Assembly: GCA_036897095.1 (NCBI GenBank) | Contig: JAYMSP010000234.1 | Location: 1 to 64,000, forward strand | DNA: 64,000 nucleotides | From: Plantago elongata | Taxonomy: Eukaryota > Streptophyta > Magnoliopsida > Lamiales > Plantaginaceae | Direction of reading: 5' to 3' | Shown: piece after piece, positions 11,450-23,115 of the stretch | Layout of the letters: each line of letters opens with the position of its first letter | Numbering within the stretch: the stretch's first letter is position 1 | Notes under the pieces: generated by a model | Databases searched by the model: none | What the model saw: the letters and a program-made list of their open reading frames with translations, nothing else | Told to the model about the DNA's origin: nothing | Position numbers and translations under genes: made by a program

Positions 11450-13534
11450 CTACAGAATGAACATGACCTTGATAGCATTACCACCGCGTCCGCTTGTTTC
11501 AAACGCTTCTTCGACCTCCTCCTGAGTGAACCCGTACCTGTGCGTGATCAAAGGCTTCACATCAATCTTGCCACTCCTCAGGAACTCGATGCACAAGGGC
11601 CACGTGTTCTTGTAACGGAATATCCCAACCACATCCACCTCCCTGAGTTTTCAAGCACATAACACACCGGTTACCAACCATCACACTCAAACATCATAAG
11701 GCACATATCATGTTTGTGAACTATATTGGATTTTCTGTTAAGTCACTTGTATACACCCTCTATAACATACCTCACAGCAGCAGGGGCAAGGGGAATGGTC
11801 ATCTCACGGTGACCCATTCCAATAAAGCAGACTTTGCCACCGGGAGAAGTGGCACCTAGAGCTGTCGACATGGTTTTAGTAAAGCCTGCACAGTCAAAAG
11901 TTATGTCGATTTCACCAGCCATGCATTTCTTGATTTGCTCCACTTCTTCATCTACATCCTGTTCAAAGACATTGCTTGGTTAATTTCGACCAAAATTGCA
12001 GATTTCATTAAAATTTAGGGTGTTTAACCGGACTTGAATTCCCAATCTGAGCAGATTTATCATGATATGATGCCAAAGGATAGATATCAACCTTGACACT
12101 CATTGAAACTTTGACAACCTCGTCTGCTCCGAGCTCCTTTGCCACAGCCAGGCGGTGATCGTCTACATCCACAATCACAACTCTTGGGGCTCCAAAAGCT
12201 CGAGCTGCAAGCATCGTTACAAGCCCTATAGCTCCAGCTCCCATCACCAACACATTTGTTTCAGGGCCAACAATTGCACGGCGACAGGCATGAACTGCCA
12301 CACTCAAGGGCTCACACATTGCCCCTTCCTCCAAACTCACATTATCAGGCAGTTTAAAACACAAGTCAGCAGGATGCACAATCTGTTACATAGGAGATAC
12401 AAAAATGCTGTCATAACAGTTCTTTTGGTTTGTAAGTATAATGTTTTCGATCCCAAATGCATTTCATGTATAGCTACAGCACAAAAAGGACTATTAAAAG
12501 TCTCTAGGTGCTTACCTGGTTTGCAAGGGAACCATGAAAAGGGGGAGTAGCGAAAAACTTCAGGTCGGGGCAGAGATTGTAACGACCATTCTTGCAAAGA
12601 TTACATCTCCAACAGCTAATTCCAGGCTCCACTGCCACACGATCACCTGGCGCTAGACTCTTCACTTCTGTCCCAACTTCCTCAATGATACCAGCACACT
12701 CATGCCCCATCACCATCGGTTCTTTTACAACGAAATCTGCTAATCTCATTTCCTGAAACATCACCAAGCTGAGCTCCATTAGAACTTTAAACTAACAACT
12801 TGGAATTTCTTCTAATGAGCATAAATCTGAGAAGCAGATTATTCTCCTTAGTTGTTCTGACAGAGAAGCAGAACCAGAACTATTCCTAAACTCAAACACC
12901 TCAAACAAAATCCAAAGTTAGTGATTATAGTTGATCTTTAAGTACTAGTTTACTACAATTTTAACCTGTGTCCTAAACTGCAATTTCTTGAATATTGTAT
13001 GGATGTCAATAAATCAATAGTTGCACTTACACAGTAAATTGGAAGAAACATGATTCAAAAGGTTACCTTGAGGTACTGAACATCACTTCCACAAATACCA
13101 ACAGCTTTCATTCTGATTCTAACATCATGAGGGCCTAATAATCCAAAGCAACAAGCATAATCACATTTTCACAATTAACCAAGATTACATTTTTATGAAA
13201 AAGTTATAAATAAACAAGAGAAATTACAAAGAGGAATAGCTTAAAAGGCAGAATCTTGATCCAGAACAACATAAAGATCACATTTTTATGACAAAATTAT
13301 TAATAATCACGAGAAATACCAAGACGGTCGGATAGCTAAAAAGGCATAATCTTGATCCAGAACAGCATAAAGATTACATTTTTATGACATAATTATGAAT
13401 AAAAACAAGAAATTACCAAGTGGGGGTAGCTTAAAAGGCAGAATCTTGAGCTTGTTAGGACCAACAAGCCAAGCACCCATATTCACTTCTACTTCTACTT
13501 CACCATCTTTAAACTCTCCTGCACCTTTCCCCAT
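11450..13534 (-). CDS. SDH: Sorbitol (polyol) dehydrogenase, tandem copy B
   Basis: Six exons: 13534-13417, 13134-13067, 12752-12516, 12382-12092, 11958-11771, 11642-11450; 364 residues. Exons 2-6 have exactly the lengths of copies A and C (68, 237, 291, 188, 193 nt), showing tandem duplication. Same MDR fold: Cys54 in GICGSD, His79/Glu80 in GHE, four-Cys lobe [24 protein letters not shown] cofactor loop, C-terminus KVMFIL. Gln59 replaces the usual His of GSDVHY, as in copy A. Intron 1 carries two extra partial copies of the exon 1/intron 1 junction (13220-13440). N-terminus is acidic ([12 protein letters not shown]) with Gly where A and C have Ala. Substrate preference cannot be read from sequence. 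Confidence 0.92.
13220..13445 (-). repeat. Tandem copies of the SDH-B exon 1/intron 1 junction (~95 bp units)
   Basis: On the + strand the phrase AAAGGCAGAATCTTGA (exon 1 sequence) recurs at 13251, 13347 (one change) and 13441 (the true exon), spacing 96 and 94 bp. Each unit runs on into ATAAAGAT.ACATTTTTATGACA and ends at a donor-like border (complement of 13225-13226 and 13318-13319; true donor 13415-13416). So intron 1 holds two decayed copies of the exon end. Confidence 0.85.
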
Positions 13535-14510
13535 TTCTCCTACACAAATCTTTCTTCTCTCAATCACTAAAAATACTGAAATACGAGATCAACATAACAC
13601 GTATATATAATACTACAAAAGATGCAAACTTTTGGATCATGATGAAGCACTAGATCATGCTTTTGGTATGACGAGTGGTGTATAGTGCCCATTAAGCACT
13701 AGTCACATAAAATGGAGTTGGAAAAAGACCCTACACTATACTATATCACCAGCTTATACACAAAAGTAAGATTCCGTTCATCCTACTCAATGTTTCTTGT
13801 AAATCATGTATGGTATTCATCATATAATCAAAATAAATGATAAGTTAGAAATAAAAATGAGTTGTAGAAGTCTATCCAAATGGGCAGTTTCTGTCAAATG
13901 TATATTCACTTTTTCTTTCGGCGCTTAAATTATACTTTTATGATGTCGTTAACAATTTTTAAAGCTTACTTCCTGTGTGGTCGAGTATACAACTGATGTG
14001 TAAGTAAATTCGTGTAAATATTTGATTTTGCGAATTAGGTGATTTAGCTTATCCTTTTTCGAATTAATGAAGTTATATAATCTATTCATTAATGCAAGAA
14101 TGATTCATTAACATATTTTCAAGAACTTTCATTGCAGGAAATTCATTCGATTTAGCCTATCCTTGTATGTTGTAATGCAACATTGCCTGGAAAGTTCGTC
14201 AGGGAACTTCTACTTCTTTTCTTCCCTTTTTTATCGTGTGACTGATTCGGCTGATCATTGTTAAAAGTTTATTTAAGTGAATTTAAGTATTTGACCGTTA
14301 ATTTACCAGATATACAGGGGAAATAACATTTCCTTAGAAAAAGTCTTTAGTTTGTACTACTACATTATAAAAATAAAATAACCAAGTGAGACTATGAGCG
14401 AGATTTTATATCTTATTTACTCACAAACTCACAGATTCACAAAAACTAGAGACATGAACAGTTTCATTATTCTCCATCCAACTCAAGAACGGCTTTCTGC
14501 ATTTGCTACA
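13535..14510. other. SDH-B upstream spacer
   Basis: About 1 kb between the SDH-B start and the SDH-C stop. AT-rich, presumably containing the SDH-B promoter; a mirrored frame at 13395-13610 is only the complement of SDH-B exon 1. No other gene or repeat recognised. Confidence 0.55.
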
Positions 14511-16915
14511 CTACAGATTAAACATGACCTTGATTGCATTGCCACCACGGCCGCTTGTTTCAAATGCTTCTTCGACTTCCTTCTGACTGAATCCGTATCT
14601 ATGGGTGATCATCGGCTTCACGTCAATCTTCCCACTCTTCAGGAACTCGATGCACAAGGGCCATGTGTTCTTGTAGCGGAATATCCCTACCACATCCACT
14701 TCCCTGAATTATCCAAGTAAGGAACAAACATCAGTTACTAATAAACACTAACAAAGGAAGGTAAACTCTGGACCGGGACAGAGGGAGTACCTGACGGCAG
14801 CAGGGGCAAGGGGGACGGTCATCTCTTGATGACCCATCCCTACTAGGCAAACTTTACCTCCAGGAGAAGTGGCGCCGAGAGCTGTTGACATGGTTTTATT
14901 GAAACCTGCACAGTCAAAGGTTACATGGACTACACCTGCCATAGCTTTCTTTACTTTTTCCACTTCTTCAGCTACGTCCTGTTTAAGAAAACCATTAATT
15001 CTTGGTTATTCCTCGATTCTCTCTTTACAGGTTCGAACTTTGTAACATAGACAGGTCCGGAAAGGATAATTCTTTAATAATCTTTAACATACCTTGATAT
15101 CAGTTGAGACTTTGACAATCTCGTCTGCTCCGAGCTGCTTTGCAACTGCTAGTCTGTTGTCGTCTACATCCACAATCACAACTCTTGGAGCTCCAAAAGC
15201 ACGAGCCGCGAGCATTGTCACGAGCCCTATAGGTCCAGCTCCTACCACCAGCACATTAGTTTCAGGGTTTACATTGGCACGGCAACAAGCATGAACTCCA
15301 ACGCTCAAGGGCTCAATCATCGCCCCTTCCTCCAAACTCACACTATCGGGCAGTTTAAAACACAAGTCCGCAGGATGCACAATCTGTTACAGAAAAAGCT
15401 TCAGTCAACTTGAATCTGATGAGTTCCATTTCAAAAAGGCTGATAATAGTACTATTCGCTAGCTACCTGATTAGCAAGGGAGCCATGGTGAGGTGGAGTA
15501 GCGAAAAACTTCATATCAGGGCAGAGATTATAACGGCCTTCCTTGCAGTGATTACATCTCCAGCAACTGATCCCAGGCTCAATAGCCACGCGGTCACCAG
15601 GTGTTAGATGCTTCACGTTGTTCCCGATTTCCTCAATAATACCAGCACATTCGTGCCCAATGACCATAGGTTCTTCTACGACGAAATCTGCGCACTTCAT
15701 TGTCTGAAAGATCACAGAAAGGAGATCATCGTAAGACCGGTTGCACAATATTACGAAGTAAAACTACGGAGTTAATTACAACTACTTTTCAGAATCTTTT
15801 ATGGTCAGCTCAATGCTGAGAAACAGAGTTTTCCCCCTGTTTTCTGGTATACAATTTAGATTTGACACTTCTAAATCTGCCTTTTCTCCTTATTACTACT
15901 AATCCTAAGAGGCAAAAGAGTCTCCTTATTCACATATACTTGTACTAAGCTCATAAAGAACCTAAAATGAAAAACAGAGTTAAATCCCCTCTTCTCCTAA
16001 CATACAATCTGGATCTGAAACTTCCAAATGTGCCTTTTCTCTCTTCTCCTCTAACATGCAAACTTTTATTTCCTTAGTATCTTCAAATGTTAAAGTTTCC
16101 CTTTGAAAACAGATTTCTTAAATGTCAAATCAATACACATGAAAGCAAAAGAAACAAACAAGATAATGGTAATTGGTACTTGTACTTACCTTATAGTAAT
16201 GAACATCACTTCCACAGATACCAACAGCTTTCATTCTGATTCTAACATCATGAGGACCTAATCCAAAACAACAAATCAACATTCACAGAATCAGTATTCC
16301 ATATTGCTATAACACATTACAAAACCAAACCGAGATCATATTTTTATGACAAAATCATGCACAAAAAATAGAAGTTACCAAGAACAGAAGCTCAAAACTG
16401 TGAATCTTGAGATTGTCAACACATTACAAAACCAAGCAAGGTCACATTTCTATGACAAAACATGCACAAAAAGAGAAATTACCAAGAGCAGGAAGCTTAA
16501 AACTCTGAATCTTGAGATTCTTGAAACATTACAAAACCAACCAAGATCACATTTTGATGACAAACTCATGCACAAAAAGAGAAATCACCAAAAAGGCAGA
16601 ATCTTGAGATTGTTAAAACATTACAAAACCAACCAAGATCACATTTTTATAACAAAAACATGCATAGAAAGCAATATTACCAAGAGCAGGAAGCTCAAAA
16701 GGCTGAATCTTGAGATTGTTAAAACATTACAGAACCAACCAAGATCACATTTTTATGACAAAACATGCATAGAAAGCAATATTACCAAGAGCAGGCAGCT
16801 CAAAAGGCTGAATCTTGAGATTGTTAACACCAACAAGCCAAGCAGCCATGTTAACTTCTGCTCCATCTTTAACTTCAGCACCATTGTTACCTTGAGACAT
16901 GCCACCTTTTCCCAT
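14511..16915 (-). CDS. SDH: Sorbitol (polyol) dehydrogenase, tandem copy C
   Basis: Six exons: 16915-16786, 16257-16190, 15703-15467, 15383-15093, 14978-14791, 14703-14511; 368 residues. N-terminus [10 protein letters not shown] is the form I recall for Arabidopsis SDH, and this copy keeps His63 in GSDVHY, so it is the most canonical of the three. Cys58, His83 and Glu84 supply the catalytic-zinc region; [15 protein letters not shown] is the structural lobe; VVGAGPIGL binds NAD. Intron 1 is 528 nt and packed with four tandem copies of the exon 1 end. Intron 5 is only 87 nt and its donor GTACTCCCTCTGTCCC looks like a MITE terminus. Likely the ancestral-function member; A and B share the Gln change and CNLCKNG wording and so look like the younger pair. 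Confidence 0.93.
14760..14790 (-). mobile_element. Stowaway-like MITE end at the intron-5 donor of SDH-C
   Basis: Read on the minus strand the intron begins GTACTCCCTCTGTCCCGG directly after exon 5. TA + CTCCCTCYGTCCC is the typical Stowaway terminus. Introns 5 of copies A and B instead begin GTATGTTA. Only this end survives in the 87-nt intron, so this is a relic rather than a whole element. Confidence 0.5.
16310..16830 (-). repeat. Tandem copies of the SDH-C exon 1/intron 1 junction (~105 bp units)
   Basis: On the + strand the phrase GAATCTTGAGATT recurs at 16402, 16507, 16599, 16705 and 16810 (the last is the true exon 1), spacing 105, 92, 106 and 105 bp. Each unit contains the exon end (AAG.GCAGGAAGCT.AAAA-like), the donor border TTACC, and intron sequence (AACATTACAAAACCAACCAAGATCACATTTTTATGACA). 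Decoy donors lie at the complement of 16377-16378, 16481-16482, 16587-16588 and 16679-16680; the true donor is 16784-16785. The two units nearest exon 1 are almost identical to it, so growth looks recent on that side. Confidence 0.92.
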
Positions 16916-17424
16916 TTTCTCTTCTTCCTTTCTTTCTCACTAACTCTCTTAACTATGAATGAATTATGGACTTAATTTGTCTGCACTTATAGAAGGTGGG
17001 AAGAGTGAGATCAGCCAAGCTTAGAGCCAAAATAGGAGCTAAAAAATAGGCTTAGTTTATTTCTATTTTTATATTTTAAATCTTAATGATGACGTACTAT
17101 ATCATGTCCTGGATAGACGAGTATTATCTAGAACAAACACTTGCATTAAGCTGTAATGATCTGGAGAAGAAAGTGGATAAAGATATGAAAAATACCTTGA
17201 TTGGAAAAAAATTCAAGATACTAATAATACGGAGTAAAGTTCTCTAACGAATGGATGATGATAAAGAGAAGTATTCAATGAAAAGATAGAGAATGAAGCT
17301 TATATTTATAGGTTAAGGAGAACGTGTCTTAGGTAAGAATCTTGCCAAGAATGGATAAGTCAAATTTTTCATGAAAATCAACATGGAAAACCGCTACTAA
17401 AACTCTAAAACTTGAAGGAAATTA

Positions 17425-17665
17425 AATAAACTTACCGTGGTTATATCCCGACACATAGTTAATATGATCACCGAAGCTTTTTATAGTCGATGATATTAGT
17501 GCTGATTTTCGGGTGATATACTAGCCAAGACTTGTTTGTCAGGTAGATAAACTTACCATATTCAAATCTTAACACCTAATTAGTAAATCGTCGAAGATTT
17601 GAATAGTCGGTGATATCAATCCAAATTTCGAGGGATTGACTGGCCAAGACTTGTCTGCAAAGTAC
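17425..17665. repeat. Imperfect two-copy tandem repeat, ~122 bp
   Basis: ATAAACTTACC begins at 17425 and again near 17547. Both copies continue with a 'cacctagttaat..gatcACCGAAG..TTTATAGTCG.TGATAT' type order and end with CTAGCCAAGACTTGT / CTGGCCAAGACTTGT. Origin unknown. Confidence 0.6.
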
Positions 17666-19461
17666 GTCTCGACATTGAATTGTATAAGGACACGTGTTGA
17701 GAATTGATACCCGCCGGAATGTTTTGGTAGTTTCGGATTCAATAGGTTAATACGCTTTTTTTCTTATCCATTACACTGTAGTGTCAGATTCGATATGTTA
17801 GTACTTTTTGTTCTTATCCATTACACATAGAAAACGTTCCATTTGGTCATCCATTAAATATATATTTAGAGCAAATATATTTAAATTTAAAGTTACATTA
17901 TAAAGTAATGACTTATAATGTATAATGTACTAATATGTTACGATATTTAAACCAGAACGAGAGAGACTAGTAAACCAGTAAAACTTATTTTAAATTGTTG
18001 ATGCGGGGTGGTTAAATCGGAGTCGTGGTAGACTCGTTATCGAGGTAGCTAAGATTTTTTGTTAAATGCGACCAGAGAACTGATCCCACCAATGAATTGA
18101 ATCGGTGACTTATGTTGTTTAGTTACATACTATTTGACTATTTTTCAGACATTAAAATTGTTCAAGTTTATCCAGTTAGCTCATACCTGTTCAACTACGA
18201 AATCCAACGTGGAGGTGACAATATATTTGTCAGCAAGAGAAAGAAAGGAGAAGCTTCATTTCCACATTACAAACTCATATCTGACTAGTACCTTTAATTG
18301 CACGCATTGATGACTATCTCATTCATAATTCATATCTGACTGTCAATTTGTGAGTTTTTCTAATTTCATTTGGACTTTATAAACCAGTGGATTCTAGTCA
18401 TAATGATGTCACCGTACAACGTACTATCTTGATGAGATATCATCTACGTTTTTCTCGAGACCCGTATGTGATATGATGCCTCATAACGGTTCAATATCAT
18501 TAAGTCGAATATATCTTGAGAGACTGTGTATTGTAGAATAGATGGACATTACTTTTTACCTAGATACAATTAAAGTTAGTTACGATATATTTAAAACTGA
18601 GAGATTTGATGTCGGGTAGATGAGGGCAAAATACAATTCAAATTGTTATAGGTCTTGAGTCGATAATACCATGACACACTACGATGTGTTCTAGCATAGA
18701 ATAACTCTACTTTCATAGGGATGTAGTAAGTTCGATGTTGGATTGATGACTGCGAAATATAATTTAAGTGGGTCCACAATATCTCAACGTTGGAAAAATC
18801 ACTAAATGTTACAATATTTACAAATAGAGTAATGTACCATTTATTTTCTTTCTTAATGCATGTATTATACTTTTTAAATTTCTATTTCAATTAAATAGAG
18901 TGAGTTGTGTGGATATCATCAAAGTTTGAAAAGTTCGTGGAAAATAATGAGTTCCATGCACAATTCAAGTGGATCCGCATTTCGTCTCAGCGTCCAAAAA
19001 TATCTAAAACTCAAGTAAATTAACTTATTCATTTATAGTTAATTAGATATAACATGTTATTATATTTAGTAATGAGATAACATATTCGAGTCACATTTAC
19101 CGTTTAAAAAAAGAAATAAAAAACATATTCTAGATGAGACGATATTTTGCAGAGGTAGAATACTAGAATTCAATGTCAATATATTAATTTACGGATATTT
19201 TTGCTTAGGTGGAATTCTAATTTAAGACATTTACGGATTATTATGAGAAATCTTTTTCCCTTTTCTTTTCCCACAAGCATGCACTATTCAACAAGGCCCC
19301 AATAGAACTAGCTGAACACAAGACACCTAATTTGGTCCATAAAGCCAGATATGATATTGGACTATATGTGATATTGGACCAAATAATTTAATAGTTTTGG
19401 CCCAATGAAAATGACTTCATATTATTTCCAGATCACTGCAATTTCAACTATTTCATAACTA

Positions 19462-19605
19462 CCCATTAACACTGGTTCAAGTGTTAATGTGAGCAGGGTA
19501 TTAATTTTGAGCATTTCAAATTTTAAAAATGTTATTCGGAGAGTTGCCCCTGAAAAGGCCTGATAATGTTTGGCCGAATTAGTTGATACCGACGAGGGAA
19601 AACAC
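19462..19605 (+). repeat. tRNA-related SINE-like element, family S3, copy 2
   Basis: Degenerate head CTGGTTCAAGTGTTAATGTG and tail CCTGATAATGTTTGGCCGAATTAGTTGATACC match the order seen in copies at 11083 and 26098. The head is too decayed to call box A or B with confidence; the shared tail is the main evidence. Confidence 0.4.
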
Positions 19606-20230
19606 TATTTCATAACTCTCGAAAGTAGTTAGGCCATCAAATGCATCCTTCCTTATTTTAAAAACTTCACTATTAGACATTTTGTGTGTTATTTTAAAGT
19701 TTAACGTGTTAGTTCTTGAAAGTTGACTATCGTCCAATATTAATCTTTTTAATCACTATTTTTCATAGTTTATCATCTCTCTTAATTTTTACAATCTATG
19801 TACTATTTTACTCCATTTTATTTAAAATTTGCTCAAAATCAAACTGTAAATCTTATAGATAGTACAATTTTTTTGAACTTTATAGCGAATGAAATGTGAC
19901 AAAAAGAACTCTTGGTGGTGAATTATATACATTGTTGTGCTGAAATAGGCAAAATAGTAACAGATGATTTGGCGCCCAAAAATTCAAAGAGCCAGCCCAG
20001 TATAAACTTTGTCCAACCCAACTACTATTAAGGCTTAAGGCCCACAATTGAACATCAATCGCGGTCCAAAATCTATAAACATACTATATTTATCGTATAC
20101 AAATAATTTCCTTTTTTTTAAATTAATAATCGTTACACTCCATTTATACTAGTCCCTAGGGCTTCAACCACCCATCGATCATTACAAGTTCATCATTGAA
20201 TCATAACTTGCGTTCTAGAAATATAGTCGG

Positions 20231-20278
20231 ATGAATGTGCTTACCAACACCTCCGCAACAACAAAATCCAAGAAACAG
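20231..20278 (+). other. Possible orphan first coding exon, unknown gene
   Basis: An ATG opens 16 codons (MNVLTNTSATTKSKKQ) that end exactly at CAG|GTAACG, a good plant donor in phase 0, preceded by a C-rich leader-like stretch (CCCTAGGGCTTCAACCACCC). No convincing second exon could be followed. It may be a real small gene, a decayed one or chance. Confidence 0.2.
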
Positions 20279-22290
20279 GTAACGGGCAACTTGGAAATCC
20301 AGTTTCTGAAAAGCCACGACCTATAGCGAACTAACAAAGTGACGAATATCGTTTAGGATATGCTAGTTCATGGATATGAAAATCTCCTAGACAGCATCTC
20401 AATCAAGAGCTTTTCTCCCATATGTTGCCTAAAGAAACAATTTCTAGGCCACCTACAGTGATGGGAATCTGTTATCTTGTTCTGACCATGAAAAAGCAGA
20501 CATTCAAAGTATATCAACTGCACAAGCTTTTAAGCATATGCCATTTTCTCCATGGTTTATTCCATTTGTGCATTTGAAGCTAGTGACAGTATATATATAT
20601 ATAAATTCTAACATCAAGAAAACCAGAACATTATGTTTTTGTAAGAATATATGGTACTTGTAAGAGAATCATTCATAGGGCTACTCTCTATTGGCATGCT
20701 ATGGTTATAGACTTATAGTGCTCTGAATCCAAAAGACATGCCAAAGGAGAGTTGCCCTGTGAGAGATTCGGCTTAATCTGCGAACTCTACATGTAATCGT
20801 TACTCGAAAGAAGTAATTGTGCCGATGCATTGTTTGGTTATAACTACCAGAAGCAGGGGTGGATATAGGCAACTGATGAACTTTCGAAAATTTAGCATTC
20901 TGCACCACCCAATTATTTAAGATAACATTTCTGCACCCCTGACTTATATACGTTATATTCATTGATTGTTGATCTTGTTGCTTGTTCGCAGACTCTCTTC
21001 TGAAAAACGGATCAATCCATTATTCCCGCTTTCTTGATCATTTGCTGCAAAGATCATCTAGCAGATTAATTTTGGAGGTGGTTAGCAAAATGCCTGAAAT
21101 TCTGCATGGTTTTATGAATGTGGCAAATAAAACATGTGCATTAGAGTACAGACACATCACCTGTGCCAAGTGCATTGTTGTGACGTTGGCATATCTTCTT
21201 TACTGTCCAAACATGGGATACTGATGAATTCTCTACCCAATCCAACATACCACAGACAAATAGTATGAATATACCTAATTATGAATTCGAGCTTTTAGAT
21301 GAGCTCGAATTGAGTTGAACCGGAACTCTACCCGATCTAAGTTATAAATGTACGTGAGCAATGTCATTTGTTTTTCATATTTGTCTGAGAATATGAAATG
21401 GTATGTTCAACGATCAAACACAATTTCAAGTTTATAAAACATCTCACACTGTTATGTAATGAAAGAATATTTCAGTGTTCTATACACTCACACTCTCACA
21501 GTTAAAGTGTCTGTTTGAGAAGTAATTTGAATTGGAAAAAAAATCAATTTAATTTTTTTTTTATAATTTGAATTAATTTTTTTCAGTGAAAATGTTACAT
21601 TGACTTCAATTTCATTAGGATCAACTAACAGTACGGGCCTCCTTAGCACATTTTGATTGGGCGGCCTTGGTCCATACACATGTAACACGATTTCAATTTC
21701 TACTATTGTGATTATGTACTCCTTTGAAAATTTCATCTACCTCACACTTTGATAATACTTATATACGTGAAATTTATCAGTTGATTTTTAGTTTTAAAAT
21801 TATTAGCTTGCTTAAAGAGGTATATCAATGGTTTCTGATTTTTTTTAAAAAAGGATAGCAACTTATTTGTATTATATTATTCTTAATCTCTTTAACTATT
21901 ATAACACTAAAAGTTTAACTTACATTTACTCTGCATTCTTCAAATCTACGACTCTTTTTAAATAAATTAGCTAATAAGTTAATTGATTTTATATGTTAAA
22001 TAAATTATAATTTTCTTGAACAAGTTTACTAGATCAGATAATATAATAGTCTTATTCCGACAGTAATTTCATAGAGCTAATACACTTGTGCTAGAGAGAG
22101 TTTACACGAATTATTTTTTAATTTCGACTTTCGGATTTAATGTAAGGGTAAAATCGGAAATTTACAGTGTCACCAATCTTGACTACTACAAGATGAAGGA
22201 TAAGAGAGTAGGCCCCTCCAGTCCTCACTCCCACCATCACACCCCTAAAAACCTGGCCCCACCCCCAAACCAATCCCCCAACCACCACCC

Positions 22291-23115
22291 ATGGCCTACC
22301 TCCTCCCCCACCACCGCCCGGACCCACTCCTCTCCCCCACCTCCACCATCTCCGCCGTAACCGAATCCCCCAAGCACGAATCTCCGCCACCACCACTCGC
22401 CGTAACCGTCGCCAAACCCCCGCCGAAGAGATCCACCAAGGACCGCCACACCAAGGTCGAAGGCCGCGGCCGCCGAATCCGCATGCCAGCCGCGGCCGCC
22501 GCCCGCATATTCCAGCTCACTCGAGAGCTCGGCCACAAATCCGACGGCGAGACCATCCGCTGGCTCCTCGAGCGAGCCGAACCGGCGATAATTCAGGCCA
22601 CCGGCACCGGAACTGTTCCGGCGATCGCTGTTTCCGTCAACGGAGTGCTCAAGATTCCGACTGAGTCGAATTCGGATGATTTGGGGAAGGTGAAGAGGAG
22701 AAGAGGTTCGAATAGTGAGTTTTGTGATGTGAATGATTTGAATAATTTGAAGGTTTTGAATCATAGTAATAATAGTAGTGGAAATGGAAATGGTGATGGT
22801 GAGTCTGGTTGTTCCAATTTTGCCCCTGTGTATCCGATCCAGTGGGCCACGCCTGGAGCGACGTCGTTTTTTAGGCCGGTGTTGAATTTTGTCAACTTTG
22901 GTGAGAATGTGGAGAGTGGGGAGAAGACGGTGATGGCGCCGTGTACGAGTTCGACTACGGTGAGTACGACGGGGGCGATGCAGCTGTTGAGGGAGTTTTC
23001 GATGGGTGCGTATGAGAAGAGGGAGGTGGATTTCATGGTGGGTGACAATGGCAAGGAGGATGATGAAGAAGAAGATGAAGAAGAGAAGCCATTGGTGAAG
23101 GAAGATGATGATTAG
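22291..23115 (+). CDS. TCP: Class I TCP transcription factor (TCP9/TCP19-like)
   Basis: Intronless, 274 residues, nuclear. The TCP domain starts at about residue 50 ([19 protein letters not shown] basic region, then helix [20 protein letters not shown], then [11 protein letters not shown]). [10 protein letters not shown] following the domain is wording I associate with the TCP9/TCP19 branch of class I. Class I factors bind GTGGGNCC-type sites and act in growth and cell-cycle control. Odd: the near-invariant class I Cys in MPALCAAR is Ala69 here (MPAAAAAR). The C-terminus is very acidic ([12 protein letters not shown] from about 260). The first half is strongly GC-rich against an AT-rich background, which creates several long frames on the other strand that are not genes. 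Confidence 0.9.
   Translation: MAYLLPHHRPDPLLSPTSTISAVTESPKHESPPPPLAVTVAKPPPKRSTKDRHTKVEGRGRRIRMPAAAAARIFQLTRELGHKSDGETIRWLLERAEPAIIQATGTGTVPAIAVSVNGVLKIPTESNSDDLGKVKRRRGSNSEFCDVNDLNNLKVLNHSNNSSGNGNGDGESGCSNFAPVYPIQWATPGATSFFRPVLNFVNFGENVESGEKTVMAPCTSSTTVSTTGAMQLLREFSMGAYEKREVDFMVGDNGKEDDEEEDEEEKPLVKEDDD

Larger units (their letters stand above)
16916..22290. other. Long intergenic region upstream of SDH-C and TCP
   Basis: 5.4 kb of AT-rich sequence. It holds a two-copy ~122-bp imperfect repeat (17425-17665), an S3 SINE-like copy (19462-19605), a possible orphan first exon (20231-20278), a TA-rich run near 20590 and a short perfect palindrome near 21283-21311 (ATTCGAGCT/AGCTCGAAT). A frame at 20982-21224 (80 codons) has no motif I recognise. 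No gene is asserted. Confidence 0.55.

Noticed and set aside
13395-13610. 71-codon + strand frame near SDH-B start
   Set aside because: Complement of SDH-B exon 1; Ser/Thr/Pro-rich composition comes from the antisense of acidic codons.
8186-16915. Biosynthetic gene cluster combining SDH, oxygenase, peroxidase and GA20ox genes
   Set aside because: The families are typical dispersed plant genes; the only grouping seen is tandem duplication within families, with no shared pathway.
16346-16975. A 209-codon frame on the + strand over SDH-C exon 1 and intron 1, with a repeated peptide
   Set aside because: It is the complement of the duplicated exon/intron junction; unit length near 105 bp (35 codons) keeps the antisense frame open. 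No independent gene features.
17425-17665. Long terminal repeat pair
   Set aside because: The ~122-bp units are adjacent tandem copies; no TG..CA ends, primer site or internal coding region was seen.
22118-22764. Gly- and Arg-rich long frames opposite the TCP gene
   Set aside because: Shadow frames caused by the GC-rich first half of the TCP coding sequence.
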